Below, in pieces: positions 63,952-64,000 of a stretch of DNA of 64,000 nucleotides. Source of the DNA: Proteus cibi. GTDB taxonomy: Bacteria; Pseudomonadota; Gammaproteobacteria; Enterobacterales; Enterobacteriaceae. Position numbers and translations under genes: made by a program. Within the stretch, counting starts at the first letter, position 1; each line of letters begins with the position of its first letter. The stretch is taken from assembly GCF_003144405.1 (NCBI RefSeq), contig NZ_PENW01000034.1, forward strand, positions 1-64,000, in the 5' to 3' direction. The notes under the pieces were generated by a model. It made no database searches. It was not told the DNA's origin and saw only the letters and a list, made by a program, of their open reading frames with translations.

Positions 63952-64000
63952 GAAATCTCCTTCTCATTAGCTAGAGACGAAAATTGAGCTATCAAGGCTT

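Overview
The window is a contiguous stretch of a low-GC enterobacterial chromosome, most likely Proteus (Morganellaceae). The clearest pointer is a complete inducible urease cluster ureDABCEFG read leftwards from a divergent AraC-type ureR, the P. mirabilis-type arrangement. The housekeeping proteins are close to their E. coli counterparts, but the DNA is AT-rich and codon use is A/T-ending. The species cannot be fixed from the sequence.

Layout. 1-3543: the 3' end of a type VI secretion vgrG with an unusual tail, followed by very AT-rich small genes that look like effector/immunity cargo, and a PAAR tip gene. 3633-5353: LysR regulator yhaJ and the divergent bicupin gene yhaK. 5422-5794: RNase P RNA (rnpB, minus strand). 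5856-10218: rsmI, then lpoA-yraN-diaA-dolP. 10332-16750: urease genes and ureR. 16753-20699: mtgA, elbB, the sRNA arcZ and arcB. 21372-27239: gltBD glutamate synthase. 27748-30305: a DcuC-type carrier and an AbgA-like M20 amidohydrolase behind a textbook FNR-dependent promoter. 30417-33055: sspBA and rpsI-rplM. 33490-38120: zapE, zapG, degQ, degS. 38177-39253: DUF2157 membrane protein. 39442-44303: murA, ibaG and the mlaFEDCB lipid-transport operon. 44543-52614: yrbG-kdsD-kdsC-lptC-lptA-lptB-rpoN-hpf-ptsN-rapZ-npr. 52790-63951: rnk, tldE (pmbA), darP, a barstar/membrane-anchored barnase pair, tldD, nit, yhdP and rng. The window ends upstream of rng.

How the genes work together. Much of the window is envelope biology: LpoA, MtgA and MurA for peptidoglycan; KdsD, KdsC and LptABC for lipopolysaccharide; Mla and YhdP for phospholipid transport; DolP, DegQ and DegS for envelope quality control. 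A second theme is nitrogen metabolism: urease, GltBD, sigma-54, the PtsN/Npr branch and RapZ. A third is redox and anaerobic control: ArcB, ArcZ and the FNR-controlled carrier/amidohydrolase pair.

The most noteworthy items are (i) the T6SS tail, with a probable VgrG-linked effector/immunity pair and what looks like an N-terminally truncated membrane-toxin module; (ii) a barnase/barstar pair lying between tldE and tldD, with every barnase catalytic residue kept; (iii) an LpoA lacking roughly 90-100 residues of its N-terminal helical domain; (iv) a perfect FNR box placed at about -41 of the dcuC/abgA-like operon; (v) a sigma-E-like promoter in front of degQ; and (vi) a decayed hairpin resembling IS200/IS605 right ends abutting degS. 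Nothing resembling a CRISPR array, prophage, intact insertion sequence or tRNA gene was seen.
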